In this document: positions 14,310 to 21,351 of the stretch, piece by piece
Position numbering within the stretch: the first letter of the stretch is position 1
Layout: every line of letters begins with the position of its first letter
Source of the DNA: a virus
Virus record (IMG/VR): IMGVR_UViG_3300045977_000472
Location: 1-34,395 of that record
DNA length: 34,395 nucleotides
Strand: one strand, 5' to 3'
Translations under genes and position numbers: made by a program
The notes under the pieces: model-generated
Database searches by the model: none
The model's input: the letters and a program-made list of their open reading frames with translations, nothing else
What the model was told of the DNA's origin: nothing

Positions 14310-14690
14310 ATGACCGATGTAACCCTGACCAGCACCCCCGCCACGCCGGCAGCGGCGCCGACCGGCGAGTATCCCCTCTCGACGCTGTGTCTGCGCCTTG
14401 AGGTGGACGGCGTGTCGCTGTCGTGGACGCTGCGTGGCGACGATAACGACGTCGCCTCCAGGCTGCCGCGCATCCTCGAGTACATCAAGCGCCTGCAGGC
14501 GAAGCTCCCCCGGCCGGCGCCGGCGGCGCCCGCCGCGGCACCGGCGCCGCCGCTGGAGGAGCGCGAGGACTGGTGCCCGATCCATCAGCACGCCATGGCG
14601 AAACAGTCGAACGAGCGCGGATCCTGGTTTTCCCACCGCGTGCCCGGCGAGGGCTGGTGCCGCGGCAAGCGCCGCAAGGCTGGAGCGTAA
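14310..14690 (+). CDS. Small protein with C-terminal zinc-ribbon-like motif
   Basis: 126 residues; ATG 14310 follows AAGGAGGAGTGACC. The front part is beta-rich (LRLEVDGVSLSWTLRGDDND) and leads to a helix (LPRILEYIKRLQAKL), then an Ala/Pro linker. The end, DWCPIHQHAMAKQSNERGSW followed by FSHRVPGEGWCRGK, places two Cys and three His as a likely zinc site (CPxH...H...C). Similar Cys-His tails occur in small phage proteins of unknown job. The Ala/Pro linker suggests two independent modules. Confidence 0.7.
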   Translation: MTDVTLTSTPATPAAAPTGEYPLSTLCLRLEVDGVSLSWTLRGDDNDVASRLPRILEYIKRLQAKLPRPAPAAPAAAPAPPLEEREDWCPIHQHAMAKQSNERGSWFSHRVPGEGWCRGKRRKAGA

Positions 14691-14706
14691 CCCCAGACGG
14701 GGCCTG

Positions 14707-14745
14707 CCCCGTACCACGATACGGGGCCACTGGCGTGCACCAGTG
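14707..14745. repeat. Pair of palindromes between small genes
   Basis: CCCCGT-8 bases-ACGGGG (14707-14726) is followed by CACTGG-6 bases-CCAGTG (14728-14745) and then CAGGCCTG. The second palindrome and its flank resemble the elements at 23966 and 24032 in the methylase gene, and the first resembles the CC(C)GG hairpins elsewhere. They belong to the dispersed REP-like family of this genome. Confidence 0.65.
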
Positions 14746-14779
14746 CAGGCCTGCGTGGCCCCGCAGCGAGGAGACAACG

Positions 14780-15097
14780 ATGAGACGACAACGCGACCTG
14801 ACCCCCTGGCCCCTGGCCACCCCAGAGCAGGCCAGGCAGTACACCGTCGAATATAGCCGCACCACAGCGGGAAGCGCCCTCTTTGAGGCGGGCGTCCCCC
14901 TCGCTGCCCTCCCCGCCCGGCTGGAGATCCGGCTGGAATCGATCCGCGTCGATCCCGTCGGGGAGGCGACCGGGATCGTGTGGACGCGCCTCGATGGCGG
15001 GCCCTGGATCCGTGAGGGGGGCTATCTATTGAGCAAGCGCTTCCGCACGGAACCACCGACGGGGCCCTCCGGCCCCGCAGAGGAGACGCGACGATGA
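14780..15097 (+). CDS. Unknown small protein (105 residues)
   Basis: ATG 14780 lies behind CGAGGAGACAACG. The protein has a basic start, a helical segment (EQARQYTVEYSRTTAGSALF) and a beta-rich end (LEIRLESIRVDPVGEATGIV, then WTRLDGGPWIREGGYLLSKRF). Its TGA overlaps the ATG of the next gene (ATGA type, 15094), so the two are translationally coupled. No family recognised. Confidence 0.65.
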   Translation: MRRQRDLTPWPLATPEQARQYTVEYSRTTAGSALFEAGVPLAALPARLEIRLESIRVDPVGEATGIVWTRLDGGPWIREGGYLLSKRFRTEPPTGPSGPAEETRR

Positions 15098-15330
15098 GAA
15101 CGATTCGATTATCGGATGGCACGGAGCTGGGGACCAACGAGCACGACGGCGGCGTGTTTGCCCGCCGCCAGGATGGCACTTGGCAACAGTGGACGGGCAC
15201 GGGCCAGACGCCGTGCTTTCGCAGTCCCCAGCAGTTCTGGCGCTGGCTGCAACGGCACTATGATGGGTTGGAGGGCTGCCGCCTGCAGACCAGTCGCGGA
15301 TGGTGAAGCGTGGCAACGGCCACGAGAGAC
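15071..15330. repeat. 260-bp direct repeat, copy A
   Basis: Matches 15981-16240 at an offset of 910 bases with only two differences (15114 G to A, silent; 15141 G to T, Glu to Asp). It covers the ribosome site, the 70-residue gene and 24 bases past its stop. Confidence 0.97.
15094..15306 (+). CDS. Unknown 70-residue protein, copy A of a duplicated gene
   Basis: Starts ATGAGAACG at 15094 with GAGGAGACGCGACG upstream. It opens with a beta hairpin (MRTIRLSDGTELGTNEHDGG, then VFARRQDGTWQQW) and ends with a Trp-rich helix (SPQQFWRWLQRHYDGLEG). Copy B at 16004-16216 differs only by Glu16 to Asp. The hairpin with Asp-Gly turns and a short helix resembles small toxin or inhibitor folds but matches no family that I can name. 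Confidence 0.7.
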   Translation: MRTIRLSDGTELGTNEHDGGVFARRQDGTWQQWTGTGQTPCFRSPQQFWRWLQRHYDGLEGCRLQTSRGW

Positions 15331-15380
15331 AGCGGGGCACTCCCGAGGGGCCCCGCAGAGAGGAGACGAGGAGGAGAGAG

Positions 15381-15725
15381 ATGAGCAACTATAGCCACGA
15401 CAAACGCACCAGATTCCTCGCCCAGCTCACCCTGGCCGGGGTGGATTATCCCCTGCGGCAGCGCACCGGAGAGCTGCGGCTCCTCAAGCCCACGGGCAGC
15501 GTCCGGGTGCTGTGTCCGCTGACCGCCGTGGCCTGGCACAGCCTGAGCGATATCTATCCGCTGGAGCGCTACCGGAGTGCCGGCGAAGCCCTGGGGCTGC
15601 CCAGCGGCATGGTCCGGGCCATCCAGCAGGCCTCCGACATGGCGCTCCACCCCCGTAGCGCCTGGTGGCGCAGGCAGCTCGAGGCCGCGCTGGGCAGCGC
15701 CGCCGCTGCTGGCGCGCTGGCGTAA
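15381..15725 (+). CDS. Unknown small protein (114 residues)
   Basis: ATG 15381 behind GAGGAGGAGAGAG. The N-terminus (YSHDKRTRFLAQLTLAGVDYPL) leads into a compact beta section (GELRLLKPTGSVRVLCPLTAV) and two helices (RYRSAGEALGLPSGMVRAIQ, then SAWWRRQLEAALGSAAA). The second half could include a small HTH, but the fit is weak. It lies between the two copies of the duplicated gene. Confidence 0.62.
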   Translation: MSNYSHDKRTRFLAQLTLAGVDYPLRQRTGELRLLKPTGSVRVLCPLTAVAWHSLSDIYPLERYRSAGEALGLPSGMVRAIQQASDMALHPRSAWWRRQLEAALGSAAAAGALA

Positions 15726-15736
15726 AGGAGCGACGC

Positions 15737-15928
15737 ATGCTGAAACCACGGTGTCCCCATCATCCCAGGGTGCACCCGTGCACCTATATCCTGATCGGTA
15801 CGAGCCTCTTTATGCTTGGCCATGCCGGGCTGTTTGGCGGCCTGCTGTTTGGCGGCATGACCGCGGTCATGCATCTCGTCTGGGATTTGTGTATCCGCGG
15901 CCATATAGAAGAGTGCAAGGGGTCTTAG
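15737..15928 (+). CDS. Small membrane protein (63 residues), possible holin-like
   Basis: ATG 15737 with AAGGAG six bases upstream. A short Cys/His-rich head (MLKPRCPHHPRVHPC) precedes a long hydrophobic stretch (TYILIGTSLFMLGHAGLFGG onward to VMHLVWDLCI), long enough for one bent or two close membrane spans, and a charged tail. Class II holins have a similar outline, but its place among early genes argues against lysis. Membrane exclusion of other phages is another possibility. Confidence 0.6.
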   Translation: MLKPRCPHHPRVHPCTYILIGTSLFMLGHAGLFGGLLFGGMTAVMHLVWDLCIRGHIEECKGS

Positions 15929-15980
15929 GGCTGCGCTGGCGCTGTAACCCACGGGCGCTAACCCCCACGCGGGGCCCCGG

Positions 15981-16240
15981 GGCCCCGCAGAGGAGACGCG
16001 ACGATGAGAACGATTCGATTATCAGATGGCACGGAGCTGGGGACCAACGATCACGACGGCGGCGTGTTTGCCCGCCGCCAGGATGGCACTTGGCAACAGT
16101 GGACGGGCACGGGCCAGACGCCGTGCTTTCGCAGTCCCCAGCAGTTCTGGCGCTGGCTGCAACGGCACTATGATGGGTTGGAGGGCTGCCGCCTGCAGAC
16201 CAGTCGCGGATGGTGAAGCGTGGCAACGGCCACGAGAGAC
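15981..16240. repeat. 260-bp direct repeat, copy B
   Basis: Second copy of 15071-15330 with two base differences. The left flank (GGGGCCCCGGGGCCCCGCAG) is also similar to that of copy A, so the event may have used GC-rich hairpin flanks. Confidence 0.97.
16004..16216 (+). CDS. Unknown 70-residue protein, copy B of a duplicated gene
   Basis: Identical to the product of 15094-15306 except Asp16. The reading frame, ribosome site and stop are intact. One change is silent and the other conservative, so either the duplication is very recent or both copies are kept under selection or gene conversion. Two unrelated small genes lie between the copies. Confidence 0.7.
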   Translation: MRTIRLSDGTELGTNDHDGGVFARRQDGTWQQWTGTGQTPCFRSPQQFWRWLQRHYDGLEGCRLQTSRGW

Positions 16241-16266
16241 GAGGATTATTCAGGAGGAGAGAGACG

Positions 16267-16512
16267 ATGCGCACGCCCTATCCCTGTGGGTGCCGCTCCC
16301 ATACGCATACGACGGTCCAAGACCGAGACCGGTGCGCACGGGGAGACATCCCGTGTAGCGAGACCCATCCCTGGCCGCCGCTGCCTGCCGGGGGCGGGAT
16401 CTATGTCCGACAAACCTGTCCACACTGCGGCCTGACCCGCCTGGTCACTCGCCGGCAGCAGGAGTCTGACGATGGCTTTTCCCAATCTGACCTGGGTCTG
16501 GGTGACCTCTAG
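16267..16512 (+). CDS. Cys-rich small protein, likely zinc-binding (81 residues)
   Basis: ATG 16267 behind CAGGAGGAGAGAGACG. Cys and His are placed as CGCRSHTH, CARGDIPC and CPHCG, the last a zinc-ribbon knuckle. The C-terminal acidic tail overlaps the start of the next gene by 41 bases. No family is recognised; single-domain zinc proteins are common among early phage genes. Confidence 0.6.
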   Translation: MRTPYPCGCRSHTHTTVQDRDRCARGDIPCSETHPWPPLPAGGGIYVRQTCPHCGLTRLVTRRQQESDDGFSQSDLGLGDL

Positions 16513-16681
16513 CAAGGCGATCAATCTCGATCTCGTGACCACGGTCACGGTGCAGGAGGGGAGCGTGCGGCTGTGGACCATCGACGAGCAGCACGGCCCC
16601 CTGTGCACGCTCACGGGCGACGACGCGGCGCGCTTCCTGTCCTGGTTCAACCGCCGCGCCGCCTCCAGCCTGGACGGCTAA
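16472..16681 (+). CDS. Unknown small beta-rich protein (69 residues)
   Basis: ATG 16472 has AGGAG seven bases upstream inside the previous gene. The sequence predicts four to five strands (LTWVWVTSSKAINLDLVTTV, then TVQEGSVRLWTIDEQHGPLC) and a final helix (DDAARFLSWFNRRAA). It is the last plus-strand gene before the converging integrase, 15 bases away. No family is recognised. Confidence 0.6.
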   Translation: MAFPNLTWVWVTSSKAINLDLVTTVTVQEGSVRLWTIDEQHGPLCTLTGDDAARFLSWFNRRAASSLDG

Positions 16682-16696
16682 GCCCCCCCGGCGGCC

Positions 16697-17878
16697 TCAC
16701 GTCCGTGGCGCCGCCCCCTCCCCTTCCCCCCGGAGCACCCGCGCCAGCGCCGCGCCGGTCTGCACCGCGGCGGCGTGGGCCACGGCGGGCGCAATGTGTG
16801 CGTAGCGGGCTGTGGCTTGCGGGTGTTTATGCCCCAGGAGCGCGCCAATCTGCGGCAGCGTCACGCCGGCGCCCGCCGCATAGGCGGCATACGTATGCCG
16901 CAGATCATGCAGCCGCACATCGTCCAAGCCCACCCTACGCCGGAAATGTTCCCAGGTATTGCGCAAGCCGGTGTAGGGCCGCCCCGTTCTGGCGCCTGGC
17001 AGGACGTATGGATTGTCGAGCGCGCGGGGGAGGTGTCGGAGCACCGCGAGCGCCTCCGGCGCAAAATAGAGCGATTTGGGACCGGTCTTCGACTCCGGCA
17101 ATCGTGCCTGCCCCTGCTGCCAATCGATCCACCGCCATTGCAAGCCCAGGATTTCTCCCGCCCGTGCCCCGGTGAGCAGTAAGAGGCGGATCCCCATGGT
17201 AAAGCGCCAATGCTGCGTGCGTGCCTGGTCAGCCTGCGCCAGCGCCTCCCAGAGGCTCCCACATTCTTCTGGGGTGAGATAGCGCTCGCGGGCGTGCTCG
17301 CGATAGGTCTGGAGACCCCGGGCCGGATTGGTGCCGAGGGCGCGCCAGCCCCAGCGTTCCGCAAGCCGAAACATGCGCGACAGCAGGGCGAGCATGCGGT
17401 TGGCTTGATAGGGTGTCGCATGCATGGCCGCGTGGAGCGCCAGCACCTCGGCGTGCGTCACCTCCTGGACGCGGTACGCCTCCAGGGCGGGCAGGATATG
17501 GATCCGCAGGAGACTCCGCGTCCCCCGTTGGGTGCTGGGTTTGGTATGCCGCTGGCTATACTCGACGACAAAGCGCGCGGCCAGATCCGCCATGGTATGG
17601 CGGGCAGAGGCCACCATCACGGGATCACTCCCCTGCGCCACCTGGGAAAGCCAGAGGCGCGCCTGCGTGCGGGCTTCCTCGACCGTGAGGACGCCATAGG
17701 CACCCAGCTTGCGGCGGCGTTGCTGGCCTGGGGGGAGGCGGTACTGGACGTAAAACATTTTGTGCGGACTGCCTGGACGCAAGCGAACGCCGAAGCCGGT
17801 GAGCAAGCTATCCCAGACGGTGGCATCTTTCGCGACTGGGGGGAGCCCATCGAGCAGGGCTTTGGTGAGTCGTGGCAT
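16697..17878 (-). CDS. int: Tyrosine site-specific integrase
   Basis: 393 residues. The N-terminal part (VWDSLLTGFGVRLRPGSPHK and LGAYGVLTVEEAR) is the arm-binding domain of P4-type integrases (DUF4102-like), then a core-binding SAM-like region. The catalytic domain has all key residues: Arg239 (TGARAGE), Lys264 (SKTGP), His324 and Arg327 (LHDLRHTY), His350 (LLGHKH) and the nucleophile Tyr359 (ARYAH). It joins phage and host DNA through attP/attB. It is read opposite to its neighbours, with the likely attP just upstream. Its presence and completeness show the phage is temperate. Confidence 0.97.
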   Translation of the reverse strand: MPRLTKALLDGLPPVAKDATVWDSLLTGFGVRLRPGSPHKMFYVQYRLPPGQQRRRKLGAYGVLTVEEARTQARLWLSQVAQGSDPVMVASARHTMADLAARFVVEYSQRHTKPSTQRGTRSLLRIHILPALEAYRVQEVTHAEVLALHAAMHATPYQANRMLALLSRMFRLAERWGWRALGTNPARGLQTYREHARERYLTPEECGSLWEALAQADQARTQHWRFTMGIRLLLLTGARAGEILGLQWRWIDWQQGQARLPESKTGPKSLYFAPEALAVLRHLPRALDNPYVLPGARTGRPYTGLRNTWEHFRRRVGLDDVRLHDLRHTYAAYAAGAGVTLPQIGALLGHKHPQATARYAHIAPAVAHAAAVQTGAALARVLRGEGEGAAPRT

Positions 17879-18144
17879 GGCCTCTCCTCCTTGGGAAGCA
17901 TGGGGGAAGCAGCGAAATCGTCACGGAGCGTTTTCCAGCGTCACCAGTGACGTGCTGCCTCGTAGTGTTACGTCATGCAACACTCGTCATAGCGCCTTAT
18001 AGCGTCGTGCGGCGCTATGCAGCGTCGTACAGGGTGGAATGAATAGAACGATGTTTTCTCAGCGCAAGGGTGGCCTGAGGGCCAGCACGACCGGGCAGGA
18101 TCCCGCAGGAGGCAGGAGCGGGGAAGCGAGGGGGAAGCAGCTCT
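17879..18144. other. Non-coding stretch upstream of int, candidate attP
   Basis: No gene is seen. The stretch is dense in small symmetric and repeated sites: CGTCAC-CA-GTGACG (17939-17952), GTGTT...AACAC (17965-17983), ATAGCGCC...GGCGCTAT (17989-17996 with 18011-18018), and direct repeats of AGCGTCGT(G/A)C at 18001 and 18021. Integrase arm-type and core-type sites look like this, and the site between int and the repressor is usual for attP. The core cannot be defined without the host junction. Confidence 0.5.
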
Positions 18145-18513
18145 CTAGGCCGAGACGACCACCAGCTTGATCTCATCCAGGAGCACCTGAAACAGCTCCA
18201 CAATGCGACGTTGCTCGTGGGACGGCAACTGCATCAGCCGGTGCAGGAAGTGTGGCGTCGTCCCCATCGCCGGCGTGCTGAGCAGGGGGTACAGTAAGCG
18301 ATCCAGGGGTACCCTAAGCTCGTTGGCGATACTGACGGCTTTATCAAACGTGGGTAAATCGCCATTTTCAATCTCACTCAGGCGCGTCCGGGAATAGCCA
18401 ACGGCCTCAGCGAGCACTTCCTGTTTCATGCCGAGGGATTTGCGCACGTGCCGCACCGATGCCCCAAACACCTGTCCTACAAGATCGCTATTCACCATCA
18501 TCGCTGTACTCAT
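18145..18513 (-). CDS. CI-like lysogeny repressor (XRE HTH)
   Basis: 122 residues from ATG 18513, which has AAAGG upstream. The longer frame to 18558 would start inside the operator and is rejected. The HTH spans residues about 18-72 (VRHVRKSLGMKQEVLAEAVG, then YSRTRLSEIENGDLPTF). The C-terminal part (HRLMQLPSHEQRRIVELFQV) is helical and likely for dimerisation. There is no S24 peptidase domain, so RecA-driven self-cleavage like lambda CI is not expected; induction must work another way. It is divergent from the Cro-like gene across operators at 18541-18650. Confidence 0.88.
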   Translation of the reverse strand: MSTAMMVNSDLVGQVFGASVRHVRKSLGMKQEVLAEAVGYSRTRLSEIENGDLPTFDKAVSIANELRVPLDRLLYPLLSTPAMGTTPHFLHRLMQLPSHEQRRIVELFQVLLDEIKLVVVSA

Positions 18514-18540
18514 TGTGTCGCCTTTCACGACTACTCCATA

Positions 18541-18650
18541 TGTCGATAACATCGACATTATACCTCAAGAGGAAGCGGCCTCACGCTGGGAAGTGAAGAA
18601 AAAAGGTTGCCAGAATCGACATCCATGCTAAAATGTCGGCATTACCGACG
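18541..18650. promoter_or_regulatory. Immunity switch: operators and divergent promoters
   Basis: Operator 1 is the perfect dyad TGTCGATAACATCGACA (18541-18557). Operator 3 is a weaker version, TGTCGGCATTACCGACG (18634-18650). A half site ATCGACA with a poor partner lies at 18605-18621. The repressor promoter has a perfect TATAAT (18562-18557, minus strand) overlapping operator 1. The rightward promoter has TTGCCA (18607-18612), a 16-base spacer and TAAAAT (18629-18634), overlapped by the other two sites. This is a lambda-like OR layout with competition between repressor and Cro. Confidence 0.85.
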
Positions 18651-18663
18651 CACGGAGGACTCA

Positions 18664-18873
18664 ATGAAGCTCGCAATCAAACAGTGGCGCAAGTCGCGTG
18701 GGATGACCCAACAAGTGCTGGCAGACAAACTCGGCAAATCCCGCTCCCTGATTGCGGAGTATGAGGCTGGCACGGTCGGGGTCTCCAGTCTCGTGCTCTA
18801 TGACCTGGCGAAGGCCCTCGAGGTTTCGGTTGAGGCCTTGTATGACGAGGAGGAGCGTGCGGATGATACCTGA
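18664..18873 (+). CDS. Cro-like HTH regulator
   Basis: 69 residues; ATG 18664 with GGAGGA upstream. An XRE HTH fills it: MKLAIKQWRKSRGMTQQVLA, then DKLGKSRSLIAEYEAGTVGV and LAKALEVSVEAL. It is the first gene of the rightward early transcript and divergent from the repressor, the standard Cro position. It should bind operator 1 to switch off the repressor. Its tail overlaps the next gene by 11 bases. Confidence 0.88.
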   Translation: MKLAIKQWRKSRGMTQQVLADKLGKSRSLIAEYEAGTVGVSSLVLYDLAKALEVSVEALYDEEERADDT

Positions 18874-19129
18874 TCCCCAGGCACCCCCAGGACCTCTCGA
18901 CCCCAACCTGATCTACCTCCCGAGCGAGATCGCGGCCTACCTGCGGGTAGCGGTGCGCACGCTGCAAAGCTGGCGCCACCGGGGCGGCGGCCCGCCGTTT
19001 CGCAAGTACGGCGAGCTCGTGCGCTATCACGGCGGGGATGTGCTCGCCTGGGACGCCTCCCGCCGCCGCCGCACCACGGCGGAGGCCGCGGGCCTGCGGA
19101 TGGTGGGCGGGAAGAGTCTGGGGCCGTAA
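18863..19129 (+). CDS. Excisionase-like MerR/HTH_17 protein
   Basis: 88 residues; ATG 18863 lies inside the end of the Cro-like gene with GAGGAGGAG upstream. The core YLPSEIAAYLRVAVRTLQSW, then RHRGGGPPFRKYGELVRYHG, is the winged-helix pattern of excisionase and related DNA-bending proteins: the helix pair, an x-R-x-G-P-P-F-x-K wing, then a Val-x-Tyr strand. It may direct integrase toward excision, or be a further early regulator. A basic tail follows. Confidence 0.8.
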   Translation: MIPDPQAPPGPLDPNLIYLPSEIAAYLRVAVRTLQSWRHRGGGPPFRKYGELVRYHGGDVLAWDASRRRRTTAEAAGLRMVGGKSLGP

Positions 19130-19175
19130 GAGGAGCACGGGTTGCACAACCATCTGATTGTGAAGTGAGGCACGT

Positions 19176-19418
19176 ATGCGCACGGTGCTGGATGGGGCCC
19201 TGGTGCGCCGGCTGCGCCACCGGCTGCAGCTCACCCAGCGCGAGCTGGGTGCGTCCATGGACTGGGCGCAGCAGTACGTGAGCGCGCTGGAGTGTGGCAA
19301 GCGGCTGTACGTCTACCCGCAGACGCTGGCCAAGCTCGCCCAGGTGCTGGGGGTGGCGATGGAGGAATTGGTGTGTGAGGAGCGGCAGGCGCCGCACCGC
19401 CCCGGGGGGAAGGGATAA
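19176..19418 (+). CDS. Small XRE-family HTH protein (80 residues)
   Basis: ATG 19176 follows GTGAGGCACGT. The HTH is complete: LVRRLRHRLQLTQRELGASM, then DWAQQYVSALECGKRLYVYP and LAKLAQVLGVAMEELV. A third HTH in a row on the early transcript suggests a layered control, for example a CII-type activator or a delayed-early regulator. Palindromes near 19420-19490 (repeated GACGCCGGCG elements) could be its targets. Confidence 0.8.
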   Translation: MRTVLDGALVRRLRHRLQLTQRELGASMDWAQQYVSALECGKRLYVYPQTLAKLAQVLGVAMEELVCEERQAPHRPGGKG

Positions 19419-19505
19419 CCCCCCGGGGCGACAGAGACGGAACAATACTTGCGGCAAGACACGCCGGCGGCAAGAGACGCCGGCGCAGCAGAAAGGATAG
19501 CAGAA

Positions 19506-19700
19506 ATGAAGGCGAAAACAACCGCACAGGGACCGGAGCTGAGTCGTGAAGCAGTACTGGAAGCCCGCGAAGCCCGCGTGCAGGAACAGGAAGCACAGCT
19601 CAAACACCGGGAAGCCGTGTTGAAAATCCGCATGGATTCGCTCAAAAAACGGGTCGCGGATCTCAAGCGGCGTCTCGCGTTGATGGAAGACATGTACTAG
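19506..19700 (+). CDS. Small coiled-coil protein (64 residues)
   Basis: ATG 19506 behind AAAGGATAGCAGAA. From residue 12 to the end it is a continuous charged helix with clear heptads (LEAREARVQEQEAQLKHREA, then VLKIRMDSLKKRVADLKRRL). It lies 21 bases before the replication gene. It may be a partner of the replication proteins or of the HTH proteins; no family is recognised. Confidence 0.68.
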   Translation: MKAKTTAQGPELSREAVLEAREARVQEQEAQLKHREAVLKIRMDSLKKRVADLKRRLALMEDMY

Positions 19701-19721
19701 ATACCAGGTGGAGCACTGGCA

Positions 19722-20786
19722 GTGAGCGTCAAAGTCATGGCCTATGTGTGGGACCATAGCCAACAGACGGGCACCAATCTGCTCATGATGCTGGCCATCG
19801 CCGATATGGCCAACGATGCCGGACGGTGCTGGCCGACTATGGACCGGCTGGCGCAAAAATGCCGCATGGAGAGACGCCAGGCGCAATATCTGATTAAACA
19901 TCTGGTCGAAGTCGGTGAACTGCTTGTTGAGCATGGCAGAGGACGTGGGTATCCGTCGATCTATGTCGTAAAGGGTGCAGCCGAGTGCACCCTTTCTGGA
20001 CCTGCCGAAGAAAAGGTGCAGTCCAGTGCACCCTTTCTCGAAGAAAAGGTGCAGTCCAGTGCACCCTTTCCAGAGATGAGCAACGAAAAGGTGCAGTCCA
20101 GTGCACCCTTTCTCGAAGAAAAGGTGCAGTCCAGTGCACCCTTTCCAGAGATGAGCAACGAAAAGGTGCAGTCCAGTGCACCCTTTTCCGCTGTCAACCA
20201 GGAATTGTTACAGATTCAGGATCTTCAAGATCTAAGACTAAAGACAAGATCTAAGACAAGAAAAGATCCTAAGCAGCCGATACCTCCTCCTCCCTCCTCC
20301 TCCGAGGAGGCGATAGAGCTGGCGACGATTACCAGCGCAGAAGCGTTTGTGGCCCTATACAACGCGAATATCCCCCCAGGCATCCCCATGGCCAAAACCC
20401 TGTCACCAGAGCGCCGTCAGCGCATTGAGAAGCGTCTCAAGGACTTTCCCGACCGCCTGTTCTGGCTGACCTGCTTTCGCGCTCCTGCGAATTCTGCCTT
20501 TCTCCGGGGAGAACGCAATGGGCCAGGCCATCCACGATTCAAGTTCACTCTGAACTTCCTCCTCAGCAAAAAAGACGGCATCGAAAACTGTGTGAAAGTC
20601 TACGAAGGCAATTACGCCGATGATCCTCCACAGGAAGCGAGCCAGCCAGACAACCAGGAGGCGATGGCCGCCCTGAGTCCCCGCATGCAAGACCTGACGC
20701 GCCAGGCGCAACAATCCGCCCAGCGCATGAAAAACGATCCCCGCTGGAATCCAGCACTGCGAAAGGATGTGCATGAACAGCCCTGA
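19722..20786 (+). CDS. Replication initiator with origin iterons inside the gene (lambda O-like arrangement)
   Basis: 354 residues; GTG 19722 follows a GGTGGAG site. The N-terminus is a winged helix-turn-helix (MLAIADMANDAGRCWPTMDR, then LAQKCRMERRQAQYLIKHLV and GELLVEHGRGRGYPSIYVV), as in phage replisome organisers. It then reads through six DNA iterons as a repeated EEKVQSSAPF peptide (residues about 84-155). A Lys/Arg-rich linker and Pro/Ser stretch follow, then a C-terminal helical domain (LSPERRQRIEKRLKDF onward), which by analogy would contact the helicase loader. It is followed at once by the loader-like gene. The order initiator with iterons, then loader, mirrors lambda O and P. Confidence 0.85.
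   Translation: MSVKVMAYVWDHSQQTGTNLLMMLAIADMANDAGRCWPTMDRLAQKCRMERRQAQYLIKHLVEVGELLVEHGRGRGYPSIYVVKGAAECTLSGPAEEKVQSSAPFLEEKVQSSAPFPEMSNEKVQSSAPFLEEKVQSSAPFPEMSNEKVQSSAPFSAVNQELLQIQDLQDLRLKTRSKTRKDPKQPIPPPPSSSEEAIELATITSAEAFVALYNANIPPGIPMAKTLSPERRQRIEKRLKDFPDRLFWLTCFRAPANSAFLRGERNGPGHPRFKFTLNFLLSKKDGIENCVKVYEGNYADDPPQEASQPDNQEAMAALSPRMQDLTRQAQQSAQRMKNDPRWNPALRKDVHEQP
19970..20275. other. Candidate replication origin: six iterons and AT-rich flank
   Basis: Six copies of AAAAGGTGCA-GTCCAG-TGCACCCTTT-like elements begin at 19970, 20011, 20044, 20086, 20119 and 20161. Each has TGCACC/GGTGCA arms; the first is a perfect 10-bp inverted repeat (19970-19979 with 19986-19995). The last five are spaced 33, 42, 33 and 42 bases, about three and four helical turns. 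A purine-rich, GC-poor stretch follows (20203-20275) with three AGATCTTCAAGATCT/AAGATC-like elements, a likely unwinding region. Iterons inside the initiator gene next to an AT-rich flank are the lambda-type origin layout. Confidence 0.82.
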
Positions 20787-21351
20787 CGATATCGATGCCT
20801 TCCATGCGCTCATGACCACTCTGGCGGCGTTTTATCCCAACAGCAAACCCGATTTTGCCGCAGTCCTCGAAGGCTACTTCGAAGACCTCAAGCATCTCAC
20901 GCTGGAGCAAGTCAAGATCGTCTTCGTGCTGGCCCGACGCCGCTATGACTTTTTCCCGCAGATTTCCCAACTGCTCAAAGTCGCCGGCGAAGCCTTCGCC
21001 TCTCCTCCCGCGCTGCCGGCACGCGACCGGGCACTTGAAGCTTGGAGCGATCTGCGCCGCTTCAGTGGCATGCCGTACCGCGAGGTGGCGCTTGAGGATC
21101 CTATCACGCGCCGCTGTTTTGAGGCACTAGGGGGCAAAGCCGCCTTTGGGACGTGGGATTTTGAGCGCGAGGAAAGCCGCATGCGACAGTATTTTTGCGA
21201 CCTCTATCGCACCTATGTCGAACGCGGCGCCCAGTGGACGAGCAAAGAAGAGGCCGAGGCGCTGCTCAAAAACCTGGGCTTCGATCACCTGTTTGGCGGC
21301 CACTGGCTTGGCGCAGGAGATGACGATGACGCGCTCACACCCAGAGATTGA
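20773..21351 (+). CDS. Helicase-loader-like replication protein
   Basis: 192 residues. ATG 20773 is favoured over 20767 because AAGG sits six bases upstream. The pattern FHALMTTLAAFYPNSKPDFA, then YFEDLKHLTLEQVKIVFVLA, FFPQISQLLKVAGEAF and RALEAWSDLRR resembles the helical N-domain of phage helicase loaders of the G39P/lambda P functional group: a short YP turn, a Trp/Tyr-x-x-L helix and FFPxxxEL/QL. The C-terminal half ends with DHLFGGHWLGAGDDDD. It follows the initiator with 14 bases of overlap. No helicase or primase gene is seen, so the host's would be recruited. Confidence 0.72.
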   Translation: MNSPDDIDAFHALMTTLAAFYPNSKPDFAAVLEGYFEDLKHLTLEQVKIVFVLARRRYDFFPQISQLLKVAGEAFASPPALPARDRALEAWSDLRRFSGMPYREVALEDPITRRCFEALGGKAAFGTWDFEREESRMRQYFCDLYRTYVERGAQWTSKEEAEALLKNLGFDHLFGGHWLGAGDDDDALTPRD

